Shown: positions 29,125-39,465, counted from the stretch's first letter. The stretch: 64,000 bases of DNA from an uncultured Nodularia sp. (GCA_903911355.1 CAIWDD010000005.1:35072-99071), one strand, 5' to 3'. Numbers and translations: made by a program. Notes: generated by a model not told the origin, from the letters alone.

Positions 29125-29150
29125 CTTACGCTACGCTAGCGTAGCGTAAG
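29125..29150. repeat. 26-bp perfect palindrome
   Basis: CTTACGCTACGCT followed by AGCGTAGCGTAAG is a perfect palindrome with no loop. It lies about 60 bp upstream of the Fd-GOGAT start codon, within the likely leader. Its arms (GCGTAGCGTAAG) resemble the dispersed TGGCGTAGCCA-type repeats elsewhere in the window. Confidence 0.85.
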
Positions 29151-29715
29151 CAATTACCCTAGTCTTTGACGTAGTCCCGACCTAGCAGAATCAAGCTTAG
29201 ACTGTGGGAAAAATCGTTTTACCTGGAAAATATATAAATCACCGAAATTTAGAGAAAATTTTTCACTTCGGTTTTTTCTTGTTTAACCTTTTGCAAATAC
29301 CTGCGGTTTTTTTTATACTTTTGGTTGATATTCTCAAGCTATTTTTGGGTTCAAGTTTCTATTCCCAGATGAAAAAAATTAGAGTTCAAGTAAAACTTTT
29401 CTGGCTTACCGGTAACACAACTTAGTTTTCAAGTGCGGAATAATCCTGATTCATCCCCAAAATCAGCGTATTATACAACATACACATTTGACAATTACTC
29501 CAAATATCTGTTGTTGTATATATTTCATTGTTTGATGATGATTTGATCCATCTTGCTAGAAGACAGACCTCACTCAAATAGCAACCATCAGTGAATGTTA
29601 GATATTTTCACTGGCTTTGCAGCAGCCAAACTAGTTTTTTATACAGCTTGACTGAATACAGTGATGGTTAAAACACTCAGTAATAGTGTTTTTAATGGTG
29701 TGATGACTTTTTAAG

Positions 29716-29745
29716 TTGACAAGAGATAGATAGCCAATTTATATA
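29716..29745 (+). promoter_or_regulatory. Sigma-70-type promoter for the phosphodiester glycosidase gene
   Basis: TTGACA (29716-29721) and TATATA (29740-29745) are separated by 18 bp. Transcription would start near 29752, leaving a leader of about 110 nt before the ATG at 29861. Confidence 0.6.
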
Positions 29746-29860
29746 TTATCACATTTATGCAAAAATTCAATCACTATTTCTTAAGATTCCCGTGAAACTT
29801 ACTGTGTTGCAAGTAGTCTATGCCTAAGCCACCTAAGCTATCAATAGTATTGAGGTAAAA

Positions 29861-31909
29861 ATGTCACATCATAGTAAAAAACATTATTGTGCTCTCACCA
29901 AGAGCAGTAATCAAAGGTGGCTATGGCTAGTCCACGCCAGCTATCGGTTGCCTTCGAGCATGTTGCGGTCTATAGCACCAACAGCAGTAGTGATTATTAT
30001 ATTCTGCTTATGTACTAAATGGTCTAGTAGAGCTGAGGAATCCTGGATTGATACCAGCCTGGTGACGCAAAACACACCTTGCTGCACATCCACCGGTGGG
30101 GTGTTAGGGTCTGGTAACCAAATTATCCTCAATGGTCGTACCTTACCAGGGGCTTGGTTACAGGAGAGAGGAACAGATGGGCGAGTGAAAACTTTTTTGA
30201 GTGACGGTGCTCTGAGGCAGATCGTTGGAGTTGATTTTTTGAGCAGCAACAGTGTTGCTAGTCAACCAATAGAATGGTTCTCATCAAACCAGGAACCATC
30301 GGTTTTAGCTACCAGGCTGCTGCAAGGCTATCGCTATATGGATATTACTGATTTTACTCAAACAGTAGGTTGGGTGTTACAAGCTAATGGTAATGTTATG
30401 GCGATCGCCACGCCAAAAGCTCAAATAAAAAATATTCGTCAAAGTCAACAATCTATAGCTACACCACGCCAGATCCCGGGGGTTAGTCTTCCTCCCTTTC
30501 ATTCAGCTCGCATTGTCTTAGATTTAGATCGTCCATCACCTTGGCAAGTCTCCCCAGGGGGAACTATAAGCACTGAAACAGAAGCAGAATCTGCAGCACC
30601 ACCCAATAGAGAGTGGGTAGTGGCTCTAGATGCAATCGCTGATGCTGCTTTAAGCCAACGCTATGCTCTATCAACATCACCAACCCCGAAAAATCCTCAT
30701 GGGGGTAAGGTGGACAGATCAATAGTGAGAAAATTAGAGGTAGTTAATAATCGCACAATTATTAGTCTGAGTGTACCCTTTGGTATGGCTCCCCAGATCA
30801 TGACCTTAGCAAACCCCAACCGCCTGGTCATTGATCTTCGTCCCGATGCCTTGGTACAACGAGATATTAACTGGGCTACAGGATTGCGGTGGCGACAGCA
30901 ATTTGTCAGTTTAGGTACAGAACGCTTTCCCGTGGTTTGGTTAGATATTAATCCCCGTCAAACTGGCTTACGTTTACAACCCATTGGGACTAACACCAGC
31001 AGTCAGACCGGTACAGCACCACTCATCCAAATGGCAGGGCAGTCTTCAGCTGTGGCCGCAATTAATGCTGGTTATTTTAACCGCAATAATCGATTACCTT
31101 TGGGGGCAATTCGTCGGGGTGGTCAGTGGCTATCAGGCCCAATTCTTAATCGGGGAGCGATCGCCTGGAATGACTCCGGGGAGTTTTACTTCGGTCGTCT
31201 CACTTTAGAAGAAACGTTAATCATTGACAATAATCAAAAGTTGCCGATTCTATTTTTAAATAGTGGTTATGTGCAGAGTGGTATTGCTCGTTACACCAAC
31301 ACATGGGGAACTAGCTACACCCCCCTAACGGATAACGAAATCATTGTTATTGTCCAACAAAACCGAGTCACAAATCAGCTACCAGGTGGTAAGGCTGGTG
31401 AAACAACATTTACCATTCCCCAAGACGGCTACCTACTAACCTTACGTGCCAATGCTACTAGTGGTAAATCATCCTCTTTAGGGGCGTCGCAATTAACTAT
31501 TGGTACACCAGTTACCATTACCAGCACAACAAATTCCCCCAACTTTAACCGCTATCCCCACATTATGGGAGCCGGTCCCCTATTAGTACAAAATAATCAA
31601 ATTGTCCTGGATGCTGCTAGGGAAAAGTTCAGTCCAGCCTTTATTAGACAAAAAGCTGCTCGTAGTGGTATTTGCACAACAGCAAGCGGATCAGTAATCA
31701 TTGCTGCTGTACACAATCGTGCTGGTGGACTAGGCCCCACCCTAGCGGAACACGCCCAATTAATGAAGAATATTGGTTGTGTGAACGCTCTGAATTTAGA
31801 CGGTGGGAGTTCTACTGGTCTTTATCTGGGAGGACAACTACTCGACCGTTCGAGTAATACTGCTGCACGTGTCCACAACGGTATTGGGGTTTTCTTAGAA
31901 CCAGAGTAG
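29861..31909 (+). CDS. Secreted phosphodiester glycosidase family protein (NAGPA/DUF2233)
   Basis: This 682-aa protein has a membrane or signal segment near residues 38-52 (PTAVVIIIFCLCTKW). A middle region includes AMIN-like strands such as ARIVLDLDRPSPWQVSPGG and NRLVIDLRP. The C-terminal phosphodiester-glycosidase domain has the family landmarks AAINAGYFNRNNRLPLGAI, NRGAIAW and the terminal NLDGGSSTGLYLGG. Relatives cleave phosphodiester-linked GlcNAc; the bacterial enzymes probably act on cell-wall or exopolysaccharide glycans. With a deacetylase 6 kb away, an envelope role is reasonable. It is monocistronic. Confidence 0.88.
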   Translation: MSHHSKKHYCALTKSSNQRWLWLVHASYRLPSSMLRSIAPTAVVIIIFCLCTKWSSRAEESWIDTSLVTQNTPCCTSTGGVLGSGNQIILNGRTLPGAWLQERGTDGRVKTFLSDGALRQIVGVDFLSSNSVASQPIEWFSSNQEPSVLATRLLQGYRYMDITDFTQTVGWVLQANGNVMAIATPKAQIKNIRQSQQSIATPRQIPGVSLPPFHSARIVLDLDRPSPWQVSPGGTISTETEAESAAPPNREWVVALDAIADAALSQRYALSTSPTPKNPHGGKVDRSIVRKLEVVNNRTIISLSVPFGMAPQIMTLANPNRLVIDLRPDALVQRDINWATGLRWRQQFVSLGTERFPVVWLDINPRQTGLRLQPIGTNTSSQTGTAPLIQMAGQSSAVAAINAGYFNRNNRLPLGAIRRGGQWLSGPILNRGAIAWNDSGEFYFGRLTLEETLIIDNNQKLPILFLNSGYVQSGIARYTNTWGTSYTPLTDNEIIVIVQQNRVTNQLPGGKAGETTFTIPQDGYLLTLRANATSGKSSSLGASQLTIGTPVTITSTTNSPNFNRYPHIMGAGPLLVQNNQIVLDAAREKFSPAFIRQKAARSGICTTASGSVIIAAVHNRAGGLGPTLAEHAQLMKNIGCVNALNLDGGSSTGLYLGGQLLDRSSNTAARVHNGIGVFLEPE

Positions 31910-32160
31910 GGAGTAGGAAGCTAAGGGTGAGGATTCCAGGTTTGCAATGATTTATGCAGTCGGACTCATGTTTTTTAAGCTCAGGTCATCGCCACTCTTG
32001 TGGTGTGAAGAGTTGGTATAGAAGTTTTGGTTGAAGGACTTATTTTTGCACCCTCCTGTTTTAATTTTGTTATGTTTAGCAAGGTGCAAATCTCAAGGAT
32101 CAGTTTTACCCTTCATCCAACGATTAATAACGGTTTGTTTGTAGACCAACTGAGGTAACT

Positions 32161-32580
32161 ATGGCGCAATTTCCAGAAACCACACAAACTAATAATCTAT
32201 CTCTACCCGTGTCCATCTCTAATAAAGGGATTGCTGCAACCGAGCTGCGCCCTTGGGGTTCTTTTACAGTGTTGGAGGAAGGGCGGGGATATAAAATTAA
32301 ACGCATAGAGGTCAAACCGGGACACCGTCTCAGCCTGCAAATGCACCATCACCGCAGTGAGCACTGGATTGTTGTTTCTGGTACTGCTAGGGTTCTTTGT
32401 GGAGATAAGGAGGTGCTACTGAGGAACAATGAGTCAACCTATGTACCCCAATGTACATCCCACCGTCTGGAAAATCCGGGAGTGATTCCTTTGGTGTTAA
32501 TTGAAGTCCAAAATGGTGAATATTTAGGCGAGGATGATATTATTCGCTATCAAGACGACTATGCTCGTAATGATGGTTAA
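32161..32580 (+). CDS. Cupin, mannose-6-phosphate isomerase type II C-terminal domain
   Basis: The 139-aa protein is a stand-alone version of the ManC C-terminal isomerase domain. RPWGSF-like start (LRPWGSFTVLEEG), metal-site motif GHRLSLQMHHHRSEHWIVVSG, and second cupin motif HRLENPGVIPLVLIEVQNGEYLGEDDI are all present. It probably interconverts mannose-6-phosphate and fructose-6-phosphate for GDP-mannose synthesis. The pyrophosphorylase half is absent. A terminator hairpin follows. Confidence 0.88.
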   Translation: MAQFPETTQTNNLSLPVSISNKGIAATELRPWGSFTVLEEGRGYKIKRIEVKPGHRLSLQMHHHRSEHWIVVSGTARVLCGDKEVLLRNNESTYVPQCTSHRLENPGVIPLVLIEVQNGEYLGEDDIIRYQDDYARNDG

Positions 32581-32656
32581 AATTGCTACAACTGCAAAAG
32601 CTGTAGGTATAGTATACTCAGTATTTCTCTCATACCTCAGTACCGATTAGACTAAT

Positions 32657-32690
32657 ATTAGTCCCTGTTTGGCGGGGACTAATCTTTTCA
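32657..32690 (+). terminator. Terminator after the mannose isomerase cupin
   Basis: ATTAGTCCC (32657-32665) pairs with GGGACTAAT (32675-32683), a 9-bp perfect stem followed by CTTTTC. Confidence 0.75.
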
Positions 32691-32903
32691 GTGATATACA
32701 CAGGATGTTAATATTAATTCACGAATTAAGAAGACATACACCAGTAGCACTGCCCAGTCACCTATAGGCTGATTTTAGCCCAGTAAAAAATCAAAACCAA
32801 ATTTTTTGTAATCGTGATTTTTAGACTTCAACTGTCTGTAGTATTTTAAAATGGGGTTTTTTATTGTCGATAACTTAGCCTGGCGGAAGCCATAACTAAT
32901 TCC
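32691..32903. other. Intergenic region upstream of HesB/IscA gene
   Basis: AT-rich and without a gene. It carries a TGGCGGAAGCCA repeat (32881-32892) directly before the HesB-family start codon, so the repeat occupies the position where the RBS should be. Confidence 0.5.
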
Positions 32904-33242
32904 ATGATTCATCTGAGTCCAGCCGCAATCAGTGAAATTGGGCGATTACAGTTAAAACAGCAGCCAAATTCTTTATTCAGATTGGCAATTAAGGTAGGGG
33001 GCTGTTCCGGTTGGTTTTATGATATGTCTTTTGATCAAAATGTCACGATGAACGATAGCGTTTTTGACGTGAGTGGTATTCAGGTTCTGATAGATCATGA
33101 AAGCCTCAATTATTTAAATGGGTTGGCATTAGATTATTCAGAAGATTTAATGGGTGGTGGTTTTCGCTTCCACAATCCTCAGTCCATAGCCACCTGTGGC
33201 TGTGGTATGTCCTTCTCCATGATTACGCCCATATCTGTTTAA
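32904..33242 (+). CDS. HesB/IscA/SufA-family iron-sulphur carrier
   Basis: This 112-aa protein has the A-type carrier fold. The three conserved cysteines are present: one in KVGGCSGW and two in the C-terminal CGCGMSF. The A-type family passes Fe-S clusters to apoproteins. It lies 96 bp before rpsL on the same strand, but rpsL has its own promoter in the gap. There is no obvious Shine-Dalgarno sequence because a small repeat lies directly upstream. Confidence 0.88.
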   Translation: MIHLSPAAISEIGRLQLKQQPNSLFRLAIKVGGCSGWFYDMSFDQNVTMNDSVFDVSGIQVLIDHESLNYLNGLALDYSEDLMGGGFRFHNPQSIATCGCGMSFSMITPISV

Positions 33243-33258
33243 ATAAAAAAATATCAGT

Positions 33259-33288
33259 TTGACATAGAACCCCAAAAAAAGATATAAT
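33259..33288 (+). promoter_or_regulatory. Consensus sigma-70 promoter of the str operon
   Basis: TTGACA (33259-33264) and TATAAT (33283-33288) both match the consensus exactly, with an 18-bp spacer containing an A7 run. Predicted start is about 33295, giving a 40-45 nt leader before rpsL. Confidence 0.85.
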
Positions 33289-33338
33289 CAGGATTTGTTA
33301 AAAGTTAGACCTCTAAGCAGCTTTACGCGCTGTAACTC

Positions 33339-33722
33339 ATGCCAACAATACAGCAACTCATACGTACCGAACGCGAAAAAGCGCGTCAGAAAACTAAGTC
33401 TCCAGCTCTAAAGCAATGCCCACAACGTCGGGGTGTTTGTACAAGGGTATATACAACTACACCGAAAAAGCCCAACTCTGCTTTACGTAAAGTAGCAAGG
33501 GTAAGATTGACATCGGGATTTGAGGTCACAGCCTATATTCCAGGTATCGGTCATAACTTGCAAGAACATTCAGTAGTAATGATCCGTGGCGGTCGTGTGA
33601 AAGACTTACCAGGTGTGAGATACCACATTATCCGTGGAACATTAGATACAGCTGGAGTTAAAGACCGTAAGCAAGGGCGTTCCAAGTACGGAACCAAGCT
33701 CCCGAAAGGAACTAAGAAATAG
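33339..33722 (+). CDS. rpsL: 30S ribosomal protein S12
   Basis: S12 sits at the decoding centre and controls accuracy. The 127-aa protein has the signatures [20 protein letters not shown] and [20 protein letters not shown]. The streptomycin-site lysine at TPKKPN is the wild-type residue. It is first in the order rpsL-rpsG-fusA-tuf, typical of the bacterial str operon. There is no strong RBS. Confidence 0.98.
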   Translation: MPTIQQLIRTEREKARQKTKSPALKQCPQRRGVCTRVYTTTPKKPNSALRKVARVRLTSGFEVTAYIPGIGHNLQEHSVVMIRGGRVKDLPGVRYHIIRGTLDTAGVKDRKQGRSKYGTKLPKGTKK

Positions 33723-34086
33723 GAAATAGGCAATTAATCGTCGAGGATGAATCATCATCCTATAGGTTAAAAGGGTGCGATAGCTAAATAGTGGTGATTT
33801 ATGTTGCCACAAAGTCTTGCTAAACCCTTTATTAAGCAGTGAAAATTAGGTAATTTAAACCATTATCCTGCCAAGCGATTGGCTATACCCTAAGCCGCGC
33901 TACCCTATCGCCAGTGCCGTAGGCAATTGCAGCGGTTGCATCTAAAATATTAAAGTTTATGATGTCGTCGCCTAATCTGGCGTGGAAAAAAAAAAAGACA
34001 AAGTTAAAACGGCGGATTTACCCGCCCATATACCTAGTGTCTGATAGCATATAATTTCGTTGCCAAATCCGAAGTAAAGGTGAAGT
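33723..34086 (+). other. Unusually long rpsL-rpsG spacer containing a repeat
   Basis: The 364-bp gap has no gene. It contains a repeat (AGTGCCGTAGGCAATTGCAGC, 33913-33933) that recurs at 41176-41196 with two mismatches. An A11 run lies near 33985. GGCGG (34011-34015) / CCGCC (34022-34026) forms a small hairpin upstream of rpsG. TATAAT at 34050-34055 could be the -10 of an internal rpsG promoter, but no good -35 is seen. Confidence 0.5.
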
Positions 34087-34557
34087 ATGTCTCGTCGTGG
34101 TGTTATTCAAAGGCGTCCAGTTCCGCCTGATTCCGTATATAACAGTCGCCTGGTCAGCATGATAATCCGGCGGGTGATGCGTCATGGAAAGAAATCACTG
34201 GCTGCTAGGCTGGTTTATGATGCCATGAAAACTATTGAAGATCGCACTGGCGCTCCGCCACTGGAAACTTTTGAAAGAGCAGTCCGCAACGCCACGCCTT
34301 TGGTAGAAGTAAAAGCGCGTCGAGTAGGCGGAGCCACCTATCAAGTACCGATGGAAGTACGTTCAGACAGGGGTACAACCCTAGCTTTGCGCTGGCTAGT
34401 TAAGTTTTCCAGGTCTAGACCCGGACGCACAATGGCAAGTAAATTAGCTAATGAGTTGATGGATGCTGCCAACGAGACCGGGAATGCAATTCGCAAACGG
34501 GAAGAAACACACCGGATGGCAGAAGCTAACAAGGCTTTTGCACACTATCGTTACTAA
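34087..34557 (+). CDS. rpsG: 30S ribosomal protein S7
   Basis: S7 nucleates assembly of the 30S head. The 156 aa length is standard. The N-terminus is [20 protein letters not shown], with [20 protein letters not shown] in the centre and [17 protein letters not shown] at the C-terminus. It is second in the str operon. AAAGGTGA precedes the ATG as an RBS. S7 can autoregulate this operon in other bacteria through the rpsL-rpsG spacer, which is expanded here. Confidence 0.98.
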   Translation: MSRRGVIQRRPVPPDSVYNSRLVSMIIRRVMRHGKKSLAARLVYDAMKTIEDRTGAPPLETFERAVRNATPLVEVKARRVGGATYQVPMEVRSDRGTTLALRWLVKFSRSRPGRTMASKLANELMDAANETGNAIRKREETHRMAEANKAFAHYRY

Positions 34558-34699
34558 GAAAAGTAGGGGTATATCGTGGATATAACAGCGGTATATCGCC
34601 TACGCACAAAAAAAATACGGTTTTCCGTAGAAGTATAGAACCTTAACAAAGAGTAATATACAAGATATCATGAGACAAAAACTATAATAGGAGGCTACT

Positions 34700-36778
34700 G
34701 TGGCACGTACGATCCCGCTAGAGAGAGTACGCAATATCGGTATTGCGGCGCATATAGATGCGGGCAAGACAACGACAACCGAAAGAATATTGTTTTACTC
34801 TGGCATAATTCATAAAATTGGCGAGGTTCATGAAGGAACAGCCGTGACAGACTGGATGGCGCAGGAGCGTGAACGGGGAATTACCATCACTGCTGCTGCT
34901 ATCAGTACCAGTTGGAAAAATCATCAAATTAACATTATCGATACTCCCGGACACGTTGACTTCACAATCGAAGTAGAACGTTCTATGCGGGTGTTGGATG
35001 GTGTAATCGCGGTGTTTTGTTCTGTGGGCGGCGTGCAACCGCAGTCGGAAACAGTTTGGCGACAAGCAGACCGCTACAAAGTCCCCCGCATAGCTTTCAT
35101 AAACAAAATGGATCGCACAGGGGCGAACTTTTACAGAGTTCACGAACAAATGCGCGATCGCCTGCGGACTAATGCCATTGCCATTCAACTACCAATTGGT
35201 AGTGAAAATGACTTGAGAGGAATCGTTGATCTGGTACGTCAGCGTGCCTATATTTACAACAACGACGAGGGAACAGATATCGAAGAAACAGATATCCCCG
35301 CCGAAATGCAAGACAAGGTAGAAGAGTACCGCACCAAGCTTGTAGAAGCTGTAGCAGAAACCAATGACACTCTGATGAGTAAGTACTTCGAGGGAGAAGA
35401 ACTTACAGAAGATGAAATTCGTGGTGCCCTGCGTCAAGGGACAATTGCGGGTACGATTGTGCCGGTACTGTGCGGATCGGCATTTAAAAACAAAGGTGTG
35501 CAGCTGATGCTGGATGCAGTGGTAGATTATCTACCAGCACCAACGGAAGTACCAGCTATCCAAGGTACATTACCTACAGGTGAGGTGGTTGAGCGTAGAG
35601 CTGATGACCAAGAACCTCTATCAGCTCTAGCCTTTAAGATTATGGCTGATCCCTACGGTCGTCTCACCTTTGTTCGGGTTTATTCCGGTGTTCTGAAGAA
35701 AGGTAGTTATGTTCTCAACGCTACCAAGAACAAGAAAGAGCGTATTTCCCGTCTGGTGATTCTGAAAGCAGATGAACGCCTAGATGTGGATGAAATGCGG
35801 GCTGGGGATTTGGGAGCAGCATTGGGATTAAAAGAGACCTTGACGGGTGATACCATAACAGATGAGGGATCACCAGTAATTCTGGAATCTCTATTCATTC
35901 CTGAGCCGGTAATCTCGGTGGCGGTTGAACCCAAAACCAAGAATGACATGGACAAGCTCTCTAAAGCTCTGCAATCTCTGTCTGAAGAGGACCCCACTTT
36001 CCGTGTCAGTGTAGATCCAGAAACCAACCAAACCGTAATCGCGGGAATGGGAGAACTACACCTGGAAATTCTGGTAGACAGGATGTTACGTGAATTCAAA
36101 GTAGAAGCGAATGTCGGCGCGCCGCAGGTAGCTTACCGCGAAACTATTCGGAAATCAGTCTCCAAAATTGAAGGGAAATTCATTCGCCAAAGTGGTGGGA
36201 AAGGTCAATATGGTCACGTTGTGATCGATTTGGAACCAGGCGAACCGGGTACGGGCTTTGAATTTGTTTCTAAAATTGTGGGTGGTGTCGTACCAAAAGA
36301 ATATGTCGGACCCGCAGAACAAGGCATGAAAGAAAGCTGCGAATCCGGTGTATTAGCAGGATATCCACTAATTGATGTCAAAGCAACTCTGGTGGATGGG
36401 TCATACCACGATGTAGACTCTTCAGAAATGGCTTTCAAAATTGCTGGCTCAATGGCAATGAAAGAGGCAGTATTGAAGGCTTCTCCTGTACTATTAGAAC
36501 CTATGATGAAAGTTGAGGTTGAAGTACCCGAAAACTTCCTTGGGGATGTGATGGGCGACCTTAACTCTCGTCGTGGACAAATTGAAGGTATGGGATCTGA
36601 TGATGGTTTAGCCAAGGTAACTGCTAAAGTCCCATTGGCAGAAATGTTTGGCTACGCTACTGATATCCGCTCGAAGACCCAAGGTCGGGGTATCTTCTCG
36701 ATGGAATTTAGCCACTACGAAGAAGTACCTCGCAACGTGGCTGAAGCAATCATAGCGAAAAGCAAAGGGAACGCTTAA
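34700..36778 (+). CDS. fusA: Translation elongation factor G
   Basis: This GTPase drives ribosomal translocation. The start is GTG ([20 protein letters not shown]), preceded by the RBS AGGAGG. The 692-aa protein has G1 [10 protein letters not shown]3 DTPGHVDF and G4 NKMD near the N-terminus, and domains II-V follow with [37 protein letters not shown] confirms EF-G1. It is third in the str operon, 142 bp after rpsG and 22 bp before tuf. Confidence 0.98.
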   Translation: MARTIPLERVRNIGIAAHIDAGKTTTTERILFYSGIIHKIGEVHEGTAVTDWMAQERERGITITAAAISTSWKNHQINIIDTPGHVDFTIEVERSMRVLDGVIAVFCSVGGVQPQSETVWRQADRYKVPRIAFINKMDRTGANFYRVHEQMRDRLRTNAIAIQLPIGSENDLRGIVDLVRQRAYIYNNDEGTDIEETDIPAEMQDKVEEYRTKLVEAVAETNDTLMSKYFEGEELTEDEIRGALRQGTIAGTIVPVLCGSAFKNKGVQLMLDAVVDYLPAPTEVPAIQGTLPTGEVVERRADDQEPLSALAFKIMADPYGRLTFVRVYSGVLKKGSYVLNATKNKKERISRLVILKADERLDVDEMRAGDLGAALGLKETLTGDTITDEGSPVILESLFIPEPVISVAVEPKTKNDMDKLSKALQSLSEEDPTFRVSVDPETNQTVIAGMGELHLEILVDRMLREFKVEANVGAPQVAYRETIRKSVSKIEGKFIRQSGGKGQYGHVVIDLEPGEPGTGFEFVSKIVGGVVPKEYVGPAEQGMKESCESGVLAGYPLIDVKATLVDGSYHDVDSSEMAFKIAGSMAMKEAVLKASPVLLEPMMKVEVEVPENFLGDVMGDLNSRRGQIEGMGSDDGLAKVTAKVPLAEMFGYATDIRSKTQGRGIFSMEFSHYEEVPRNVAEAIIAKSKGNA

Positions 36779-36800
36779 TTAAAAAAGGAAACGAGCATTC

Positions 36801-38030
36801 ATGGCACGCGCAAAGTTTGAAAGGACTAAACCCCACGTTAATATCGGTACAGTTGGTCACGTTGATCATGGTAAAACTACTTTAACAGCAGCTATTACTA
36901 TGACTCTGGCAGCCCTGGGTCAAGCTACAGGTAAAGGCTATGATCAAATTGATAATGCCCCAGAAGAAAAGGCACGGGGAATTACCATCAATACGGCTCA
37001 CGTTGAGTATGAAACCGGCGATCGGCACTATGCTCACGTAGATTGCCCAGGACACGCTGATTATGTGAAAAACATGATCACTGGTGCGGCTCAAATGGAT
37101 GGTGGTATTCTCGTAGTTTCCGCCGCAGATGGCCCCATGCCCCAAACCCGTGAACACATCCTACTCGCAAAGCAGGTAGGTGTGCCCAGTCTGGTTGTGT
37201 TCCTGAACAAGGAAGACATGGTAGATGACCCAGAACTATTAGAGTTGGTAGAATTAGAAGTCCGTGAGCTATTATCTAGCTACGATTTCCCCGGTGACGA
37301 CATCCCCATTATATCGGGATCCGGTCTCAAAGCATTGGAAAAAATGACTGCCAACCCCAAAACTCAACGGGGTGAAGATGAGTGGGTAGACAAAATCTAC
37401 GCCCTCATGGAAGCAGTAGATTCCTACATTCCTACTCCCGACCGTGCTGTAGATAAACCCTTCCTGATGGCAGTGGAAGACGTATTCTCGATCACAGGTC
37501 GTGGTACTGTGGCCACTGGTCGGATTGAGCGTGGTAAGGTTAAGGTCGGTGATGTGGTTGAACTAGTGGGCATTAGAGACACTCGCAACACCACTGTGAC
37601 TGGGATCGAGATGTTTAAGAAGAGTCTCGAAGAAGGTATGGCTGGTGATAACGCCGGTGTGCTCCTGCGGGGTATCCAAAAAACTGACATCGAGCGCGGT
37701 ATGGTAATTGCCAAACCAGGTTCTATTACTCCTCACACTCAATTTGAAGGTGAAGTATACGTCTTGACAGAGAAAGAAGGCGGCCGGAAAACACCATTTT
37801 TCTCCGGCTATCGTCCTCAGTTCTACGTACGGACAACTGATGTAACTGGCACCATCAAATCCTTTACTTCTGATGATGGTAGCGAGGCAGAAATGGTGAT
37901 GCCGGGCGATCGCATCAAAATGACAGTAGAATTGATAAACCCCATTGCTATTGAGCAAGGAATGCGCTTCGCAATTCGTGAAGGTGGACGCACCATTGGT
38001 GCAGGTGTCGTATCCAAAATTCTGAAGTAA
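36801..38030 (+). CDS. tuf: Translation elongation factor Tu
   Basis: This delivers aminoacyl-tRNA to the ribosome. The 409 aa length is typical of cyanobacterial EF-Tu. G1 is [10 protein letters not shown]2/effector [13 protein letters not shown]3 DCPGHADY and G4 NKEDMVD. Domain II has [17 protein letters not shown], and the C-terminus [19 protein letters not shown] is standard. The RBS AAAAGGAAACGAG lies upstream. It is the last gene of the str operon; a long hairpin follows. Confidence 0.98.
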   Translation: MARAKFERTKPHVNIGTVGHVDHGKTTLTAAITMTLAALGQATGKGYDQIDNAPEEKARGITINTAHVEYETGDRHYAHVDCPGHADYVKNMITGAAQMDGGILVVSAADGPMPQTREHILLAKQVGVPSLVVFLNKEDMVDDPELLELVELEVRELLSSYDFPGDDIPIISGSGLKALEKMTANPKTQRGEDEWVDKIYALMEAVDSYIPTPDRAVDKPFLMAVEDVFSITGRGTVATGRIERGKVKVGDVVELVGIRDTRNTTVTGIEMFKKSLEEGMAGDNAGVLLRGIQKTDIERGMVIAKPGSITPHTQFEGEVYVLTEKEGGRKTPFFSGYRPQFYVRTTDVTGTIKSFTSDDGSEAEMVMPGDRIKMTVELINPIAIEQGMRFAIREGGRTIGAGVVSKILK

Positions 38031-38050
38031 CACCTTTTTGTTCTATAAGC

Positions 38051-38095
38051 AAGGAGCGCTGGTAGATAATCTATCGGTGCTCCTTTATCTTCCTT
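38051..38095 (+). terminator. Long hairpin terminator of the str operon
   Basis: A 16-bp stem with three G-U wobbles (38051-38066 against 38070-38085, outer arms AAGGAGC/GCTCCTT) and a 3-base loop lies 20 bp after tuf. The downstream run is pyrimidine-rich (TATCTTCCTTCTTT). Confidence 0.8.
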
Positions 38096-38262
38096 CTTTG
38101 ATTGCTTGTTCAAGTAATCACCTATGCTGCGGCTAATCTCAGCAGAAGGGGAATTGTCAGAGTCTCACCCCATAGCCTTCGCCACGGTGGGCAGAAAAAG
38201 TCACTATCCCCGATAATTCTCAGAAAAATCATCATTATTCATCAGAACCTAGAAAATTAAAG

Positions 38263-38580
38263 ATGGCAACTCTACAGCAGCAGAAAATTAGAATTCGTTT
38301 ACAGGCTTTTGACCGTCGCTTATTGGACACATCTTGCGAGAAGATTGTAGACACGGCTAACAGAACTAACGCTACAGCTATAGGCCCAATTCCTTTACCA
38401 ACAAAACGTAAAATCTACTGTGTGCTGCGATCGCCTCACGTAGATAAAGATGCCCGGGAACACTTTGAAACCCGCACCCATCGCCGGATTATTGACATTT
38501 ATCAACCTTCTTCTAAAACTATTGATGCCCTGATGAAGCTAGATTTACCTTCTGGTGTGGACATTGAAGTAAAACTATAA
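38263..38580 (+). CDS. rpsJ: 30S ribosomal protein S10
   Basis: The 105 aa are standard for S10, which belongs to the 30S head and also acts as NusE in antitermination. Landmarks are [37 protein letters not shown] and a C-terminal VDIEVKL. In cyanobacteria rpsJ often lies after tuf; here a terminator and a 230-bp gap separate them, so it probably has its own promoter. A clean terminator follows. Confidence 0.98.
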   Translation: MATLQQQKIRIRLQAFDRRLLDTSCEKIVDTANRTNATAIGPIPLPTKRKIYCVLRSPHVDKDAREHFETRTHRRIIDIYQPSSKTIDALMKLDLPSGVDIEVKL

Positions 38581-38603
38581 GGTTAATGCTGTAATATTTA
38601 CCC

Positions 38604-38634
38604 AGCCCTGAAGAAATTTATCTCAGGGCTTTTT
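38604..38634 (+). terminator. rpsJ terminator
   Basis: AGCCCTGA (38604-38611) pairs with TCAGGGCT (38623-38630), an 8-bp perfect stem followed by TTTT. Confidence 0.85.
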
Positions 38635-38725
38635 ATCAGCTGGGAAACAAATGATAGAATATCAGAAAAGTACGGGGAAAGCAGAGAAGAATAAATTTCA
38701 CAATTAATTTTATACAAAGGTAACA

Positions 38726-39373
38726 ATGACATCCTCTTCTAAAATTGCAGTTCGCGAACTACCTCTGTTCCCGTTACCCGAAGTAGTTCTATTCCCTACT
38801 AGACCATTACCCCTACACATCTTTGAATTCCGCTACCGAATCATGATGAATACGATTTTGGAGAGCGATCGCCGATTCGGTGTGTTAATGGTCGATCCAG
38901 TTGACGGTAAAATCGCTAATATTGGTTGCTGTGCAGAAATCATTCATTACCAACGCCTGCCAGATGACCGCATGAAAATGTTAACTTTGGGACAGCAAAG
39001 GTTCCGTGTTTTAGAATACGTCCGCGAAAAGCCTTACCGTGTTGGCTTAGTAGAATGGTTAGAAGATCAGCCGCCAACTCAAGATTTACGCCCCTTAGCC
39101 GCAGATGTAGAACAACTCTTACGAGATGTAGTTCGTCTCTCAGCCAAGTTAACTGAGCAAAATATGGAACTACCAGAGGAATTACCCGACCTACCTACAG
39201 AACTTTCTTACTGGGTAGCAAGTAATCTCTATGGTGTGCCATCAGAGCAACAAGCATTGTTAGAAACACAAGATACCTTACTTCGCTTGGAAAGAGAAGC
39301 AGAAATTTTGACTTCTACTCGGAATCATTTAGCAGCCCGCGCCGTCCTCAAAGATACTTTTAATAATTCGTAA
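38726..39373 (+). CDS. Lon N-terminal-domain (LON substrate-binding) protein
   Basis: This 215-aa protein consists only of the Lon N-terminal PUA-like domain. LPLFPLPEVVLFPTRPLPLHIFEFRYR is the family hallmark, followed by FGVLMVDPVDGKIANIGC. The ATPase and protease domains of Lon are absent, as is normal for this stand-alone family. It may bind substrates or act as an adaptor; the exact role is unknown. It is conserved after rpsJ in many cyanobacteria. Confidence 0.88.
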   Translation: MTSSSKIAVRELPLFPLPEVVLFPTRPLPLHIFEFRYRIMMNTILESDRRFGVLMVDPVDGKIANIGCCAEIIHYQRLPDDRMKMLTLGQQRFRVLEYVREKPYRVGLVEWLEDQPPTQDLRPLAADVEQLLRDVVRLSAKLTEQNMELPEELPDLPTELSYWVASNLYGVPSEQQALLETQDTLLRLEREAEILTSTRNHLAARAVLKDTFNNS

Positions 39374-39428
39374 TATTTCCTTTTTCCCAGGGGAAGTCTA
39401 TGTGATAACTTGCGTGGCGTAGCCATAG

Positions 39429-39465
39429 GTAATTCGTAATTCGTATTTTTTGAATTACGAATTAC
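39429..39465. terminator. Shared 14-bp inverted repeat between convergent genes
   Basis: GTAATTCGTAATTC (39429-39442) and GAATTACGAATTAC (39452-39465) are perfect reverse complements around GTATTTTTT. The right arm overlaps the pheA stop codon. It could terminate transcription from both sides. The tandem AATTCGT unit is a common cyanobacterial intergenic repeat. Confidence 0.65.

Larger units (their letters stand above)
29067..29860. other. Divergent intergenic region with palindromes
   Basis: No credible gene is present. It holds the Fd-GOGAT upstream region (left) and the promoter for the glycosidase-type gene (right). Visible structures are a 26-bp perfect palindrome (29125-29150), an inverted repeat TATACAACA (29472-29480) / TGTTGTATA (29512-29520), and a hairpin TTAAAACACT...AGTGTTTTTAA (29668-29695). 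I found no clean GTA-N8-TAC NtcA site. Confidence 0.5.

Noticed and set aside
29067..29240. Glutamine riboswitch (glnA-type) in front of Fd-GOGAT
   Set aside because: GTCGGGACTACGTC was considered, but the conserved glnA-RNA core is not present on the minus strand.
29204..29425. 73-codon Phe/Leu-rich ORF upstream of the glycosidase-type gene
   Set aside because: The hydrophobicity is explained by T-rich DNA. No RBS and no family resemblance.
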